From Capnocytophaga granulosa ATCC 51502 (GTDB lineage Bacteria > Bacteroidota > Bacteroidia > Flavobacteriales > Flavobacteriaceae): a stretch of 64,000 nt of DNA. The translations under genes were made by a program, and so were the position numbers. The DNA is taken from positions 194,540 through 258,539 of the forward strand of contig NZ_KE150256.1 in assembly GCF_000411115.1 (NCBI RefSeq). Direction: 5' to 3'. How positions within the stretch are numbered: the first letter of the stretch is position 1; the number at the start of each line of letters is the position of its first letter. The notes under the pieces are model-generated. The model did no database searches, was not told the origin of the DNA, and saw nothing but the letters and a program-made list of their open reading frames with translations. This document shows, one piece after another, positions 44,718-53,497 of the stretch.

Positions 44718-45700
44718 CGGGGTATGGCTACACTTTCTATGATTTGTTGGATAATCTGTTCCGAGCGAATGCCTTCCATTTCCTTTTCAGGGGCAAGGAT
44801 TACCCTATGCCCCAGTACGGGATAGGCGGCTTGTTTGATATCCTCTGGGGTTACAAAGTCTCGCCCTGCAAGGGCTGCAAAGCCTTTAGCAGCATTGAGC
44901 ATCGCCAAGGACGCACGTGGAGAAGCCCCTAAGTAGAGGAAGCTGTTCTCACGAGTGTTTTGGGTAATTTTGGCTATATATTCTATCAGTTGCGGCTCTA
45001 CAAGTATATTCTTAACCATAGCCTGATAACGCACTAAGTCCTCAGCCGAAAGCACCTTGCTCACTGTAGCGGTCTTGTCCTGTGCCTTGGCCTCATGCTC
45101 GCGGGTAATAATCTGAATTTCATCTTCCAACGAAGGGTAGTCAATCACAATCTTAAAGAGAAAACGGTCTAGCTGGGCTTCAGGCAGGCGATAGGTACCT
45201 TCTTGTTCTATTGGATTTTGGGTAGCAATCACCAAGAAAGGGGGCTGCATCTTAAAGCGTAAACCGTCTATAGTGATTTGTCGCTCTTCCATCACTTCAA
45301 AGAGCGCCGCTTGGGTCTTGGCGGGAGCTCGGTTGATCTCGTCAATAAGTATCAGGTTGGAGAAGATAGGCCCTTTCTTGAACTCAAATTCTGATTTCTT
45401 GAGGTCAAATACGGAAGTTCCCAACACGTCCGACGGCATAAGATCAGGAGTGAACTGTATACGGCTAAAGCCTATATCCAAGGCCTTGGAAAGGAGCTTT
45501 ACCGTAATAGTCTTGGCTATCCCTGGTACGCCTTCCAAGAGTACATGACCGTTGCTTAGCAGAGCTACCAGTAGGTAGTCTATCATCTTCTCTTGTCCTA
45601 CGATGACCTTCTGAAGCTCGGAGCGCACCTGAGCCAATTGTTTTTGCAACAGGCCAAGGTCAAGGCGAGAGGCAAATTCTAATTTATTATTTTCGTCCAT
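44714..45700 (-). CDS. MoxR-family AAA+ ATPase
   Basis: 328 residues. Walker A GVPGIAKTITVKL (about 57-64), Walker B LILIDEINRAPAKTQ, sensor 1 VIATQNPIEQEGTYRLPEAQLDRF, Arg finger region, and a C-terminal lid with GASPRASLAMLNAAKGFAAL. The MoxR subgroup acts as a chaperone for metal-loaded or vWA-bearing proteins. Part of the leftward MoxR/DUF58 set with DUF4350, DUF4129 and SpoIIM genes upstream. Confidence 0.95.
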   Translation of the reverse strand: MDENNKLEFASRLDLGLLQKQLAQVRSELQKVIVGQEKMIDYLLVALLSNGHVLLEGVPGIAKTITVKLLSKALDIGFSRIQFTPDLMPSDVLGTSVFDLKKSEFEFKKGPIFSNLILIDEINRAPAKTQAALFEVMEERQITIDGLRFKMQPPFLVIATQNPIEQEGTYRLPEAQLDRFLFKIVIDYPSLEDEIQIITREHEAKAQDKTATVSKVLSAEDLVRYQAMVKNILVEPQLIEYIAKITQNTRENSFLYLGASPRASLAMLNAAKGFAALAGRDFVTPEDIKQAAYPVLGHRVILAPEKEMEGIRSEQIIQQIIESVAIPR

Positions 45701-45710
45701 AGGTATATCT

Positions 45711-46892
45711 TTAATGTATGTTCCAAAATTCGTCTATCCATTTGTCCAACTGGGTAAGAGTTTCCTCTTGGGCTTGTTGGGTTTGCTCAAAGTGTATAAT
45801 GGTGCCAACTATCTGTTGTACTAAGTCCCTATCCTTGCCTGATTTGTTAGCTAACTTAGTGGCAAAATCCTCATTGATTTGCTGGGTATCGAGGTAGTAT
45901 CTTTGTCTTACTTGGTCTAAGAAATAGGTAATCTTCTTACGTACCATATCGGTAGCATCGCGCTCTTGGTAGTAGAGCGAACTGATGCTTTGGGCAAACT
46001 CAATAGTGGTATTTTTTGGCTTTTCTATCACAGGAATAGTTCGTTGCTGGCGCTTCCCCTTAAAGAGCAGATACAGCACAAAGCCCAAAAGCATCAAGTG
46101 CCAGGCTGTACGCAGCTGTGGCTGACTCATGATAAAGCTCAAAGTATCTTCTCCTTGAGTAGGAGGGACAAACCAAACCGTTGGCCTATCCTCTGGCAAA
46201 TAGGAGAGCACTGTAGCGACATAGGAGCGTGCCTCTTGACTCTCTTTGAGAAAGTAGTTGGTAAAGGCCATTGGGGGGCCTAAGTAGAGGAAGAACTTCC
46301 CCTTGCCATAAGGTACTTCTACAAAGTTGATTTTTTTTCTTATTTTTCTACCATCAGAGAAAAACACATAGCCCAAGGCCTTGTCCCGCTCCTTATCCAA
46401 CTGGGTAAAGTAATTGACCCTCAGATAGGCCCTTTCTGGGTTGATATAGATCTGCTTATCATAAGAGGTACTATTGAGTTGCAGATTGATATCTTCTACG
46501 GTTAGCTCATAGTCTATATCTATCTTCAGTGTATCCATTAGCCCATAATCTTGATTGAGAAAAAGCGCTTGGCTACCTGCCCTCACATCGGAAAGTATTT
46601 TTTTGAGAGATACCTCATCTATTCCTTCTGTGGTAAAAATATAATTATAATTTTCTTTTTGCTGATTTCTCCTAAGGTATTCGTAAGGGGTATAGGATAT
46701 TTTATCTATCTTTTTAGAGAAAAAGTGCTTGAGCTGCTCACCAAAGATATAAAGCCCATAAGGCTGCTTACTATTGGCATCATAGGTCTGCTCCCAATCC
46801 ACCTTTCTATCGGCCGATGAGAAGACAGTTAGTGCCATGACAATAACCACTACACTCAAAAGAATCAGATAATTACGTATTGCCTTTCCCAT
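45711..46892 (-). CDS. DUF4350 membrane protein
   Basis: 393 residues. An N-terminal membrane helix (about 8-24, LILLSVVVIVMALTVF), a DUF4350 periplasmic domain beginning KQPYGLYIFGEQLKHFF with PYGKGKFFLYLGPPMAFTNY, a second helix (about 262-282, WHLMLLGFVLYLLF), and a cytoplasmic C-terminal helical tail (YYLDTQQINEDFATKLANKSG). The family is typical of this MoxR neighbourhood. Role unknown, probably structural or regulatory for the complex. Confidence 0.85.
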   Translation of the reverse strand: MGKAIRNYLILLSVVVIVMALTVFSSADRKVDWEQTYDANSKQPYGLYIFGEQLKHFFSKKIDKISYTPYEYLRRNQQKENYNYIFTTEGIDEVSLKKILSDVRAGSQALFLNQDYGLMDTLKIDIDYELTVEDINLQLNSTSYDKQIYINPERAYLRVNYFTQLDKERDKALGYVFFSDGRKIRKKINFVEVPYGKGKFFLYLGPPMAFTNYFLKESQEARSYVATVLSYLPEDRPTVWFVPPTQGEDTLSFIMSQPQLRTAWHLMLLGFVLYLLFKGKRQQRTIPVIEKPKNTTIEFAQSISSLYYQERDATDMVRKKITYFLDQVRQRYYLDTQQINEDFATKLANKSGKDRDLVQQIVGTIIHFEQTQQAQEETLTQLDKWIDEFWNIH

Positions 46893-47684
46893 TTACTTCT
46901 TTTTTTGAGTGTTTATATACCCTTGATAATCAGCCTTTGCCTCTTGGTATTGGACATCACTGATAGAGAACTCTCCATACCATATATAGTTATACACCTT
47001 GGAGAGATAGACAAAGCGTGCCTTCTGGGTTGGGTCTTTGATTTCTCGCTCATAGTCAGAGTTTGTTTTTCTCTCCTCCCAAGCTATTTGTCCTTTGTCA
47101 GAAAGTACCTTCAGTAGCCATAGATAATATAGGCGAATACTCTGGCGGGTATCATTCTGTTGTTCTGCTTTTTGTATCAGTGTAGGAAAATCGGCTTGAT
47201 GGAGGTGCTTCTCTATGGCGTCCATAGGAATATCCGAAAGTTTTTCCTTACTCCTATCGGTTAGCCAGCGACCTTTGCGGCCAAGTGCCCAGCGTACCAC
47301 AAAGAAAATAACGACCAATACCAGTACAAAGCCCAATAGTTGTAGCATATGTTGTGCCCCATTCCCTTGTAAGTTTTTTCCATAGATAAACTCAAGTATC
47401 TTATATATGATGCGTACCAATACGTCCCAAAACCCTGAGAGAAAAGCATCATTCTGCCCAGAGGTGTCTGAGTAATCAAAATCAGCAGTGTTGTATTGCT
47501 CTGGTACCCCCTCAAAGGAACGCAGCGCATCGGGAGGGGTTTGCCTTACAGGAATCTGATAGGTAAGGCTGTCTTTTCCATGAGTAGCAGGAGCTTCTGT
47601 TTGTGCATACAAAGGCACTCCTATACACAGAAAGTATAGGAGTAGTCCGTATAATTGTATTTTTCGCCTATTCTTCTTTAGCAT
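46893..47684 (-). CDS. DUF4129 membrane protein
   Basis: 263 residues. Signal peptide (LLLYFLCIGVPLYA), a long extracellular segment, one membrane helix (about 110-132, LGFVLVLVVIFFVVRWAL), and a C-terminal DUF4129 domain (QSIRLYYLWLLKVLSDKGQI, NYIWYGEFSISDVQYQE). DUF4129 is often fused or adjacent to transglutaminase-like or MoxR-linked proteins. It abuts the DUF4350 gene by a single base boundary and overlaps the membrane protein gene upstream by 17 nt. Confidence 0.85.
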   Translation of the reverse strand: MLKKNRRKIQLYGLLLYFLCIGVPLYAQTEAPATHGKDSLTYQIPVRQTPPDALRSFEGVPEQYNTADFDYSDTSGQNDAFLSGFWDVLVRIIYKILEFIYGKNLQGNGAQHMLQLLGFVLVLVVIFFVVRWALGRKGRWLTDRSKEKLSDIPMDAIEKHLHQADFPTLIQKAEQQNDTRQSIRLYYLWLLKVLSDKGQIAWEERKTNSDYEREIKDPTQKARFVYLSKVYNYIWYGEFSISDVQYQEAKADYQGYINTQKKK

Positions 47685-48558
47685 TTTGACCTATAAGATC
47701 TATTTCATCGGTATATTCCCCGTCTTTTTCTCCAAAGTGAATGAGTATTTGCAAGAATGTCTGAAAATTGGATGCTACAAAAACAACTGTAATGATAATA
47801 AGCAGCAATATAAAGACCAAAATCGTATTGCTTATAGTAGCTTCAAAGCCTGAGAGTCCTCCTAAGACTACCAGATAAACAACCATAGGCACAATAATTC
47901 CTGCTGTCGTTATAGCATAAATGATGAGGCTCATTACAAAAGTAGCCCCAAATTTGTCCCAAAAACCTACTTTTAACTGATTGAACACCTTACCCAAGGC
48001 AGGGAAATAATCCATTTTATCTTTGATATATATAAGCATAAATTGTTGCAAAAAGAGAACCATAAAAGTACTCATAAAAGCACTGACCAGCTGAAGCAAG
48101 ACAGGTTCTTCATCGAACAATTTGATAGTCCACAGCAAAATAAACCCAAAAGGAATTCCTATGACAAAGAAAGAGATAAACCCAAAAGCAAAAGCTCGGG
48201 GAAGCATCACTCTGATCCTATCAAAAATCTCCTTAGCACTTATATCCGTCCTATAAGGTGCCTCCTCCAGCAGTTGCGTATAAGCAATAGGGAAACAAAT
48301 GACAAACAATACTAAAAAGACAGACAACAGCAGCAAAACCAAAACCAACAAGGCCGTTGGTCCAAAACCAATAGAGGATCGAGAAGAAGCATAAAGAGCA
48401 AACATAGCTACTGCAATAATACCCACCGCTGCAAATATAGCACCATTGACTATTAAGTAATTAGAGAAGAAATTCCTCGCATACTTCTTAAAGAAAGTAA
48501 ACGTATCTCCAATGAGGGCACTAAAGCCTCTTTTCTTGTAGAAAATAAAATCATTCAT
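47668..48558 (-). CDS. Multi-pass membrane protein of MoxR-linked cluster
   Basis: 296 residues with about six hydrophobic helices (near 28-55, 70-95, 115-140, 150-175, 195-225, 235-262) and short charged tails. I recognise no definite domain; it resembles the DUF975/glycerophosphodiesterase-membrane-domain type of polytopic protein. The C-terminus overlaps DUF4129 by 17 nt and its start overlaps the SpoIIM stop by 8 nt, so it belongs to the same operon. Confidence 0.78.
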   Translation of the reverse strand: MNDFIFYKKRGFSALIGDTFTFFKKYARNFFSNYLIVNGAIFAAVGIIAVAMFALYASSRSSIGFGPTALLVLVLLLLSVFLVLFVICFPIAYTQLLEEAPYRTDISAKEIFDRIRVMLPRAFAFGFISFFVIGIPFGFILLWTIKLFDEEPVLLQLVSAFMSTFMVLFLQQFMLIYIKDKMDYFPALGKVFNQLKVGFWDKFGATFVMSLIIYAITTAGIIVPMVVYLVVLGGLSGFEATISNTILVFILLLIIITVVFVASNFQTFLQILIHFGEKDGEYTDEIDLIGQNAKEE

Positions 48559-49525
48559 ATTTTTGACTATTTGATTTATAATGTTTTACTATAGGATATA
48601 TCAAAAAATAATAGGTAATCACCGCAAGTGTCCCCAGTATGATTGTAAGGTTCAACCACAGGGGCATATCATAATAATAGCGCGTAATAAAGCCCTCTAT
48701 AAAGCCTGCGGCTATAAAGAAAGGCACCGTTCCAAAGAGCAGAGACACACCTTCCTTGAAAGCAATCTTAAAGGAAAGCATACGCGAATAAGTTTTGGGG
48801 AAGAGAATCCCCCCTGTAAGGACAAAGCCGGCCGCTATAGCTATGATAATACTAAAAATTTCCATGGCTCCATGCAGCCACAAGGCCCTAAGGGCTGCAT
48901 CTATCACGCCCATATCATAACAAAAATACGTGAAAGCCCCCAACATAACTGCATTCTGTAACGCCATAAGGAAAGTTACTGTCCCAGCGGTAATCCCACA
49001 GAGGAAGCAGTAAAAAGCCACCTTGATATTATTGAAAGTAATCGCTATAGCCGTAGCCCAATTGCTCCCTTGCTTATATATAGCCATAGGGTCGCCCCTC
49101 TCTATATGCTCCAAGGTCTTGTTTATATAGGTATCCCCCATAATGACCCTTACATAGCGCGGCTCGTAATAGGCCGAAAGTGTCCCCACCAAAGCGAAGA
49201 AGAAGAATAGGATAAAACTAAAATAAATAAGCTTTCGGTACTTATAGGCAAGCATGGGTACATAGTCGGTGAAAAAAAATTTCAATCTATTTTTTTCAAT
49301 TCGCTTGGTTTTGTAAATTTTTTGGTATATTTGCGTGACCAAAAAATTGAGATATGTAACTGTATTACTCTTTGGGTAATAGGTCTGGGCAAAAGACAAG
49401 TCACCCAATAGCTGGACGTAATAATCCGCCATTTGGTCAGGGGAAATAGGCTTTCGCTCATTTAGGACAGCCTCCACCTCCAACCATTTGTCTTTATTTT
49501 GCTTGATAAAGGCTACTTCTCTCAT
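48551..49525 (-). CDS. SpoIIM/DUF95-family membrane protein
   Basis: 324 residues. A soluble N-terminal helical part (to about residue 90) is followed by five to six membrane helices carrying the SpoIIM pattern: NNIKVAFYCFLCGITAGTVTFLMALQNAVMLGAF, WLHGAMEIFSIIIAIAAGFVLTGGILFP. Bacteroidota do not sporulate, so this is the generic family, commonly next to RDD proteins; here the RDD gene is divergent with a 24-nt gap. First gene of the leftward operon. Confidence 0.88.
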   Translation of the reverse strand: MREVAFIKQNKDKWLEVEAVLNERKPISPDQMADYYVQLLGDLSFAQTYYPKSNTVTYLNFLVTQIYQKIYKTKRIEKNRLKFFFTDYVPMLAYKYRKLIYFSFILFFFFALVGTLSAYYEPRYVRVIMGDTYINKTLEHIERGDPMAIYKQGSNWATAIAITFNNIKVAFYCFLCGITAGTVTFLMALQNAVMLGAFTYFCYDMGVIDAALRALWLHGAMEIFSIIIAIAAGFVLTGGILFPKTYSRMLSFKIAFKEGVSLLFGTVPFFIAAGFIEGFITRYYYDMPLWLNLTIILGTLAVITYYFLIYPIVKHYKSNSQKYE

Positions 49526-49549
49526 ACAAGGTGCTAAATTAGAAAAAAT

Positions 49550-50290
49550 ATGTCAAAGATACAAATAAAAACTACACAAAATATTCTGCTCGCTTTTGAG
49601 CCAGCTTCCATTGGAGAGCGTATGGGTGCCTTTGCTATTGATTTTGTCCTTATTATGGGTTATGGATACCTTGTCAATGCAATCATGAAGCTTTTTTACT
49701 ATAGCGCTATCAGCAATCCTTGGGAGTTTTTTGCGACCTATTTGGTACTGATGCTGCCTGCGGTCTTCTATCCCTTGGTAGCGGAATCCCTTATGCAAGG
49801 ACAGACTGTGGGTAAGCGCATCATGAAAATCAGGGTACTCAAGATTGATGGGTATCAGGCCTCCTTTGGCGATTTTTTTATCCGTTGGCTATTTACTTTG
49901 GTAGAAGTGGATCTTTTTATGGGTTCGGCAGCACTTATCAGTATTATTTCTTCCAAGTACTCCCAGCGCTTAGGCGACTTTGCCGCAGGGACTGCCGTTA
50001 TCACCGAACGCAACAAGATGAACATCTCTCATACCATCTTGGAAGAACTCTCCTATACCTATCAGCCGCTCTTCACCCAAGCCGAGGTGTTACTCTTTTC
50101 AGATCAAGATGCTCAAACAATCAAGAACTACCTCGCCCTAGCCCTAAAAAGCAAAAACGGGCATCTCACCATAGCGCGCTTAGCGGACAAGATCACCGAA
50201 ATCTCCAAGCGTGAACACACCTTTTTTACCAAAAAAGCCGATTTCGTCCAGCAATTCCTTAAAGATTACAGCTTTTATACGGGCAAGTAA
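49550..50290 (+). CDS. RDD-family membrane protein
   Basis: 246 residues. The RDD domain spans about 18-150, with GERMGAFAIDFVLIMGYGYL (the R and D that name the family), YPLVAESLMQGQTVGKRIMKIRVL and QRLGDFAAGTAVI, and three to four membrane helices. The C-terminal 90 residues form a soluble helical tail. Divergent from and functionally paired with SpoIIM in many Bacteroidota. Its stop lies 1 nt from the island-flanking repeat. Confidence 0.88.
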   Translation: MSKIQIKTTQNILLAFEPASIGERMGAFAIDFVLIMGYGYLVNAIMKLFYYSAISNPWEFFATYLVLMLPAVFYPLVAESLMQGQTVGKRIMKIRVLKIDGYQASFGDFFIRWLFTLVEVDLFMGSAALISIISSKYSQRLGDFAAGTAVITERNKMNISHTILEELSYTYQPLFTQAEVLLFSDQDAQTIKNYLALALKSKNGHLTIARLADKITEISKREHTFFTKKADFVQQFLKDYSFYTGK

Positions 50291-50291
50291 T

Positions 50292-50367
50292 AAGGTTTTG
50301 GTTACGCAACGGTTACGCAAATTTATTTCTAAAAACATTCTGATAATCAATGTTTTAAATAAAAATA
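50292..50367. repeat. Left 76-bp direct repeat of island (attL candidate)
   Basis: AAGGTTTTGGTTACGCAA leads a 76-bp stretch matched at 57014-57089 in the same orientation with one difference (50332 versus 57054). It contains the internal doublet GGTTACGCAA-CGGTTACGCAA. Directly repeated ends of a block carrying accessory genes are typical of site-specific integration. The 460 bp after it (to 50830) hold no recognisable gene. Confidence 0.85.
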
Positions 50368-50830
50368 TACTTGTTTTTTGAAAAATTACGAATAAAAAGC
50401 AAAACTACAAAAAATAATATAATTAGCTCATACAAAGAGGATTATCTTTTTGACAGGAAGATAAGAGAAGACAGGAGCTTAGATGCTTTAGATAGTTTTT
50501 TCAAAATTAGGTATAATGGACAAAAATGTTGCTTCTTACAGATTGTTTTTTGAAACGAATGCCGCTTTTCCTCCCATTGTCGAATAAAAAATTTCAAACT
50601 ATGTAGCTACCTAATTACGTTTTTACCTTCGTACATACTTGCTTGCTTTGATGTGTAAATGCAAAGTAATGTACAAATATACATATAGCTTTACATAGAA
50701 TTATAAATAACTTTCTAAGTAAGTGATTGATTAAATATATTCCTAATATGCCTTAAATCACTTTATGTGCTTATAGTGTTTATCTTATTTTCTTATGGTT
50801 AATTAAAATTTGACCTTTAGGAAAAATTTT

Positions 50831-50935
50831 CTGTTCACAGGAACAGAGCAAGTTGTGTTTTGAGGCACGCATTAGGCGTATAGGCACTCAAAACAACTTG
50901 CCCTTGCAGGGAGCTTAAAACTCACTCCGAAGTCG
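50831..50935. other. Adjacent hairpins, oriT-like or structured-RNA scar
   Basis: CTGTTC-ACAG-GAACAG (50831-50846) is a perfect hairpin. It is followed by a 15-bp stem with a 2-nt bulge, GCAAGTTGTGTTTTGAG (50848-50864) with CTCAAAACAACTTGC (50887-50901), whose loop holds ACGC-ATTAG-GCGT. A GGGAG/CTCC pair follows. There is no T-run. Similar hairpin-rich, gene-free stretches precede mobilisation genes in Bacteroidota conjugative elements, so an oriT remnant is possible; a small RNA is the alternative. Confidence 0.4.
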
Positions 50936-50985
50936 TGGTTTTTTACTTTTATATTTTTATTGCATTAAACTAAACAACAAAAAAA

Positions 50986-51146
50986 GGGGCTGTCTAAAAA
51001 GTTTTGATTTGTGAGGGCGAATTGCCTTTCGCCCCTACAAGGGAACCAAAAGTTATTGATTGTTAGTCTAATCATTTTACTAAAGTCTTAGACTTTTTCA
51101 AAATGTGAGAGGCAATCATACTTTTGAAGACTTTTTGGACAGCCTC
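50986..51146. mobile_element. MITE-like element with GGCTGTC ends
   Basis: 161 bp with imperfect 21-bp terminal inverted repeats: GGGGCTGTCTAAAAAGT at the left and its counterpart ACTTTTTGGACAGCCTC at the right (17 of 21 positions pair). It has no coding capacity. The ends are like those of insertion sequences common in Bacteroidota. The right end runs 2 nt into the stop codon of acr3. Confidence 0.65.
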
Positions 51147-52185
51147 ATGCCGGAAACCAGCTTCGTGTGTTATTAGCAATCCTTACTAACATCAACATCA
51201 CCGGAACTTCGACCAGCACGCCCACCACCGTAGCCAATGCAGCCCCGGATTGTAAACCAAAAAGAGAAATAGCCACAGCAACCGCCAATTCAAAGAAATT
51301 ACTTGCCCCAATCATTCCGGCAGGTGCGGCAACATCATGGGGTAGTTTCCACCATTTCGCCCAACCGTAAGCAACGAAGAATATCAGAACCGTTTGCAAC
51401 ACAAGCGGAACTGCAATCAATAAGATATGCAGGGGATTGTTCAGTATCGTTTCTCCTTGAAATGAAAACAGGATAATAAGCGTTAATAGCAACCCACCTA
51501 CCATGTAATTATTAAATTTCTCAATAAATATATTGTTGAAATACTCCACACCTTTGCGGCGGATAACCATTATTCGAGTAATGACCCCAGCCGCAAGTGG
51601 TATCACAATAAAGAGCCCTACGGATAGCAACAGAGTGTCCCATGGGATAGATACGCCGCCAACTCCCAGCAAGAAAGCAACGATAGGTGCAAACGCTACC
51701 AATATGATTAAATCGTTCACTGCCACTTGTACCAGTGTATAAGCGGCATCCCCTTTAGTAAGATAACTCCACACGAACACCATAGCTGTACAAGGTGCAG
51801 CCCCCAATAATACCGCCCCGGCTAGATATTCTTCGGCTAATCCGGCAGGTATAAAGGCTTTGAAAACCACATAGAAGAACAAATAAGCTATTCCGAACAT
51901 GGTAAATGGCTTTATCAGCCAATTTGTAACACAAGTGACTATAATTCCTTTCGGACGCTTGCCGACATTCTTAACACTTTGAAAATCTACTTTTAGCATC
52001 ATCGGATAAATCATTAACCAAATCAGGATTGCCACGGGTATAGACACGTTGGCATATTCAAATTTGCTTAATGTTTGCGGAATTGCCGGGAGCCATTGTC
52101 CCACGGCAATTCCAATAATGATGCACAAGGCAACCCAGATAGTCAGGTATTTTTCAAAAAATCCAATTCCTTGTTTCTTTTCCAT
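51145..52185 (-). CDS. acr3: Arsenite efflux transporter Acr3
   Basis: 346 residues with ten predicted membrane helices. The Acr3 signature LGAAPCTAMVFVWSYLTKGD carries the essential Cys of the fourth helix, and the conserved KP region NWLIKPFTMFGIAYLF is present. It expels arsenite, driven by the proton gradient. Last gene of the leftward ars operon; its stop codon lies within the terminal repeat of the MITE-like element, which probably reset the last few codons but left the transporter whole. Confidence 0.93.
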   Translation of the reverse strand: MEKKQGIGFFEKYLTIWVALCIIIGIAVGQWLPAIPQTLSKFEYANVSIPVAILIWLMIYPMMLKVDFQSVKNVGKRPKGIIVTCVTNWLIKPFTMFGIAYLFFYVVFKAFIPAGLAEEYLAGAVLLGAAPCTAMVFVWSYLTKGDAAYTLVQVAVNDLIILVAFAPIVAFLLGVGGVSIPWDTLLLSVGLFIVIPLAAGVITRIMVIRRKGVEYFNNIFIEKFNNYMVGGLLLTLIILFSFQGETILNNPLHILLIAVPLVLQTVLIFFVAYGWAKWWKLPHDVAAPAGMIGASNFFELAVAVAISLFGLQSGAALATVVGVLVEVPVMLMLVRIANNTRSWFPA

Positions 52186-52196
52186 ATGTTATAGTT

Positions 52197-52997
52197 TTAC
52201 TTTGAGAGTTTCAGTATGCGTATCGCGCCTCTAATGACGATGAGAAAGACAATGATGCCTATGATCAAATCAGGGGCGTTGCTGTTCAATAGTCCAACCA
52301 ACAGCCCTGCAACGATGACTCCTATATTGACAATGACATCGTTGGCTGAGAAAATAACACTGGCTTGTATGTGGGCCTCCTTGCTCTTTGTGCGCTGCAA
52401 CAACCATAGAGAGGCTGTATTGGCGATTAGTGCAATGAACGAGATGACAATCATAACTAAAAAGTCTGGGGGCGTTTCGAGGCCTATAAAGCGTTTGATA
52501 ACTTCGATGAGCCCCAATACAGCCAGTGAAATTTGAAGGTAGCCACTGAGTTTTGCTACTTTTTGCTGACGGGCTATAGTTGTTCCAACAGCCATCAGAC
52601 TCATGCCGTAAACCAAAGCATCTGCCAACATATCCAAACTGTCTGCGACCAAGCCCATCGACTGGGAGATGATGCCTGTTGTGGCTTCTATGATGAAACA
52701 TAGAAAGTTGATGACGAGCACCCAACACAACACCCGTCTCTGAACTTTGGAGGTGGTTTCAGACTTTGCTTCATCGCAGAGAGAAGATGCTGTTAGCTTG
52801 GCACCGAGGTTTAATGTTTCTAGCTGTTCCTGAATCGACTTCACTTCCCCGTGATGGATGACAACTAAGGTTCTTTCCGCCAAGTCGAAATCGAGACGCT
52901 CCACTAAGGGACTATTGCCTAATTTCAGACGGATTAAATTTTCCTCGCATGGGCAATCCATCTTTGGAACATTGAACTTAGAGATATATTGGTGCAT
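52197..52997 (-). CDS. CDF-type cation transporter with N-terminal HMA-like domain
   Basis: 266 residues. The first 75 residues form an HMA-like metal-binding domain (NVPKMDCPCEENLIRLKL, a CPC motif), then five to six membrane helices: LVADSLDMLADALVYG in helix 2 and IFSANDVIVNIGVIVAG in helix 5. These correspond to the cation diffusion facilitator ligand pairs, with D/D rather than the usual H/D. The short cytoplasmic domain of most CDFs is absent. It likely exports a divalent metal; zinc, cadmium or lead cannot be told apart. Starts at the base where arsC ends. Confidence 0.78.
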   Translation of the reverse strand: MHQYISKFNVPKMDCPCEENLIRLKLGNSPLVERLDFDLAERTLVVIHHGEVKSIQEQLETLNLGAKLTASSLCDEAKSETTSKVQRRVLCWVLVINFLCFIIEATTGIISQSMGLVADSLDMLADALVYGMSLMAVGTTIARQQKVAKLSGYLQISLAVLGLIEVIKRFIGLETPPDFLVMIVISFIALIANTASLWLLQRTKSKEAHIQASVIFSANDVIVNIGVIVAGLLVGLLNSNAPDLIIGIIVFLIVIRGAIRILKLSK

Positions 52998-53425
52998 TAT
53001 TCTTGTTTTCCTTGGATATGGTCGATGTAGAACTGATAGAAGCGGGCTTTTATTTCATCCCGTACCCGATGAAACTCACTGTTGATAAACTCGGGACTTC
53101 CGGCTGCTTCCGAGGGATCGTCAAACCCTATATGCAGCCTGTTTCTTACTTTAGCTGTAAACATAGAACAACTTTCGTTTGCACCACCGCGAACGGTTAT
53201 TACGTAATCCCATTCCTTGTCAAGATAGGTATTAACAGGTGTTGGGACATGTGAGGTAATGTCTATTCCAGCTTCTTTCATTACTTCCACCGCCTTGGCG
53301 TTTACCTGTTTCGCTGGTACCGTTCCACCAGAATACACTTCTATATTTTTGTCGAATGACTGTAGAAAGCCATGAGCCATTTGGCTACGGCAGCTGTTTC
53401 CTATACAAAGAATCAATACTTTCAT
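52997..53425 (-). CDS. arsC: Arsenate reductase, LMW-phosphatase type, with Cys-to-Arg change
   Basis: 142 residues, full length for thioredoxin-coupled ArsC. The P-loop CIGNSCRS holds nucleophile Cys7 (with Arg13), and DDPSE is the aspartate loop. In this family two resolving Cys residues seven apart relay the disulfide. Here the second is Cys86 (ESCSMF) but the first position is Arg79 (TVRGGANESC). The codon is CGC; one transition would restore TGC. The enzyme may be inactive, rely on another thiol such as glutathione-like donors, or act as a phosphatase. Fourth-from-last gene of the operon. Confidence 0.9.
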   Translation of the reverse strand: MKVLILCIGNSCRSQMAHGFLQSFDKNIEVYSGGTVPAKQVNAKAVEVMKEAGIDITSHVPTPVNTYLDKEWDYVITVRGGANESCSMFTAKVRNRLHIGFDDPSEAAGSPEFINSEFHRVRDEIKARFYQFYIDHIQGKQE

Positions 53426-53497
53426 CTTTTTATTTTTAAATTTGGAGATTTGACTTACTACATTGTTTGAATGCTTTTTGGAGGAAGCTTCTACATA

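Noticed and set aside
50371..50553. 60-residue frame in the island's left flank
   Set aside because: AT-rich, no family resemblance, no promoter or ribosome-binding signal; may be chance in non-coding DNA.
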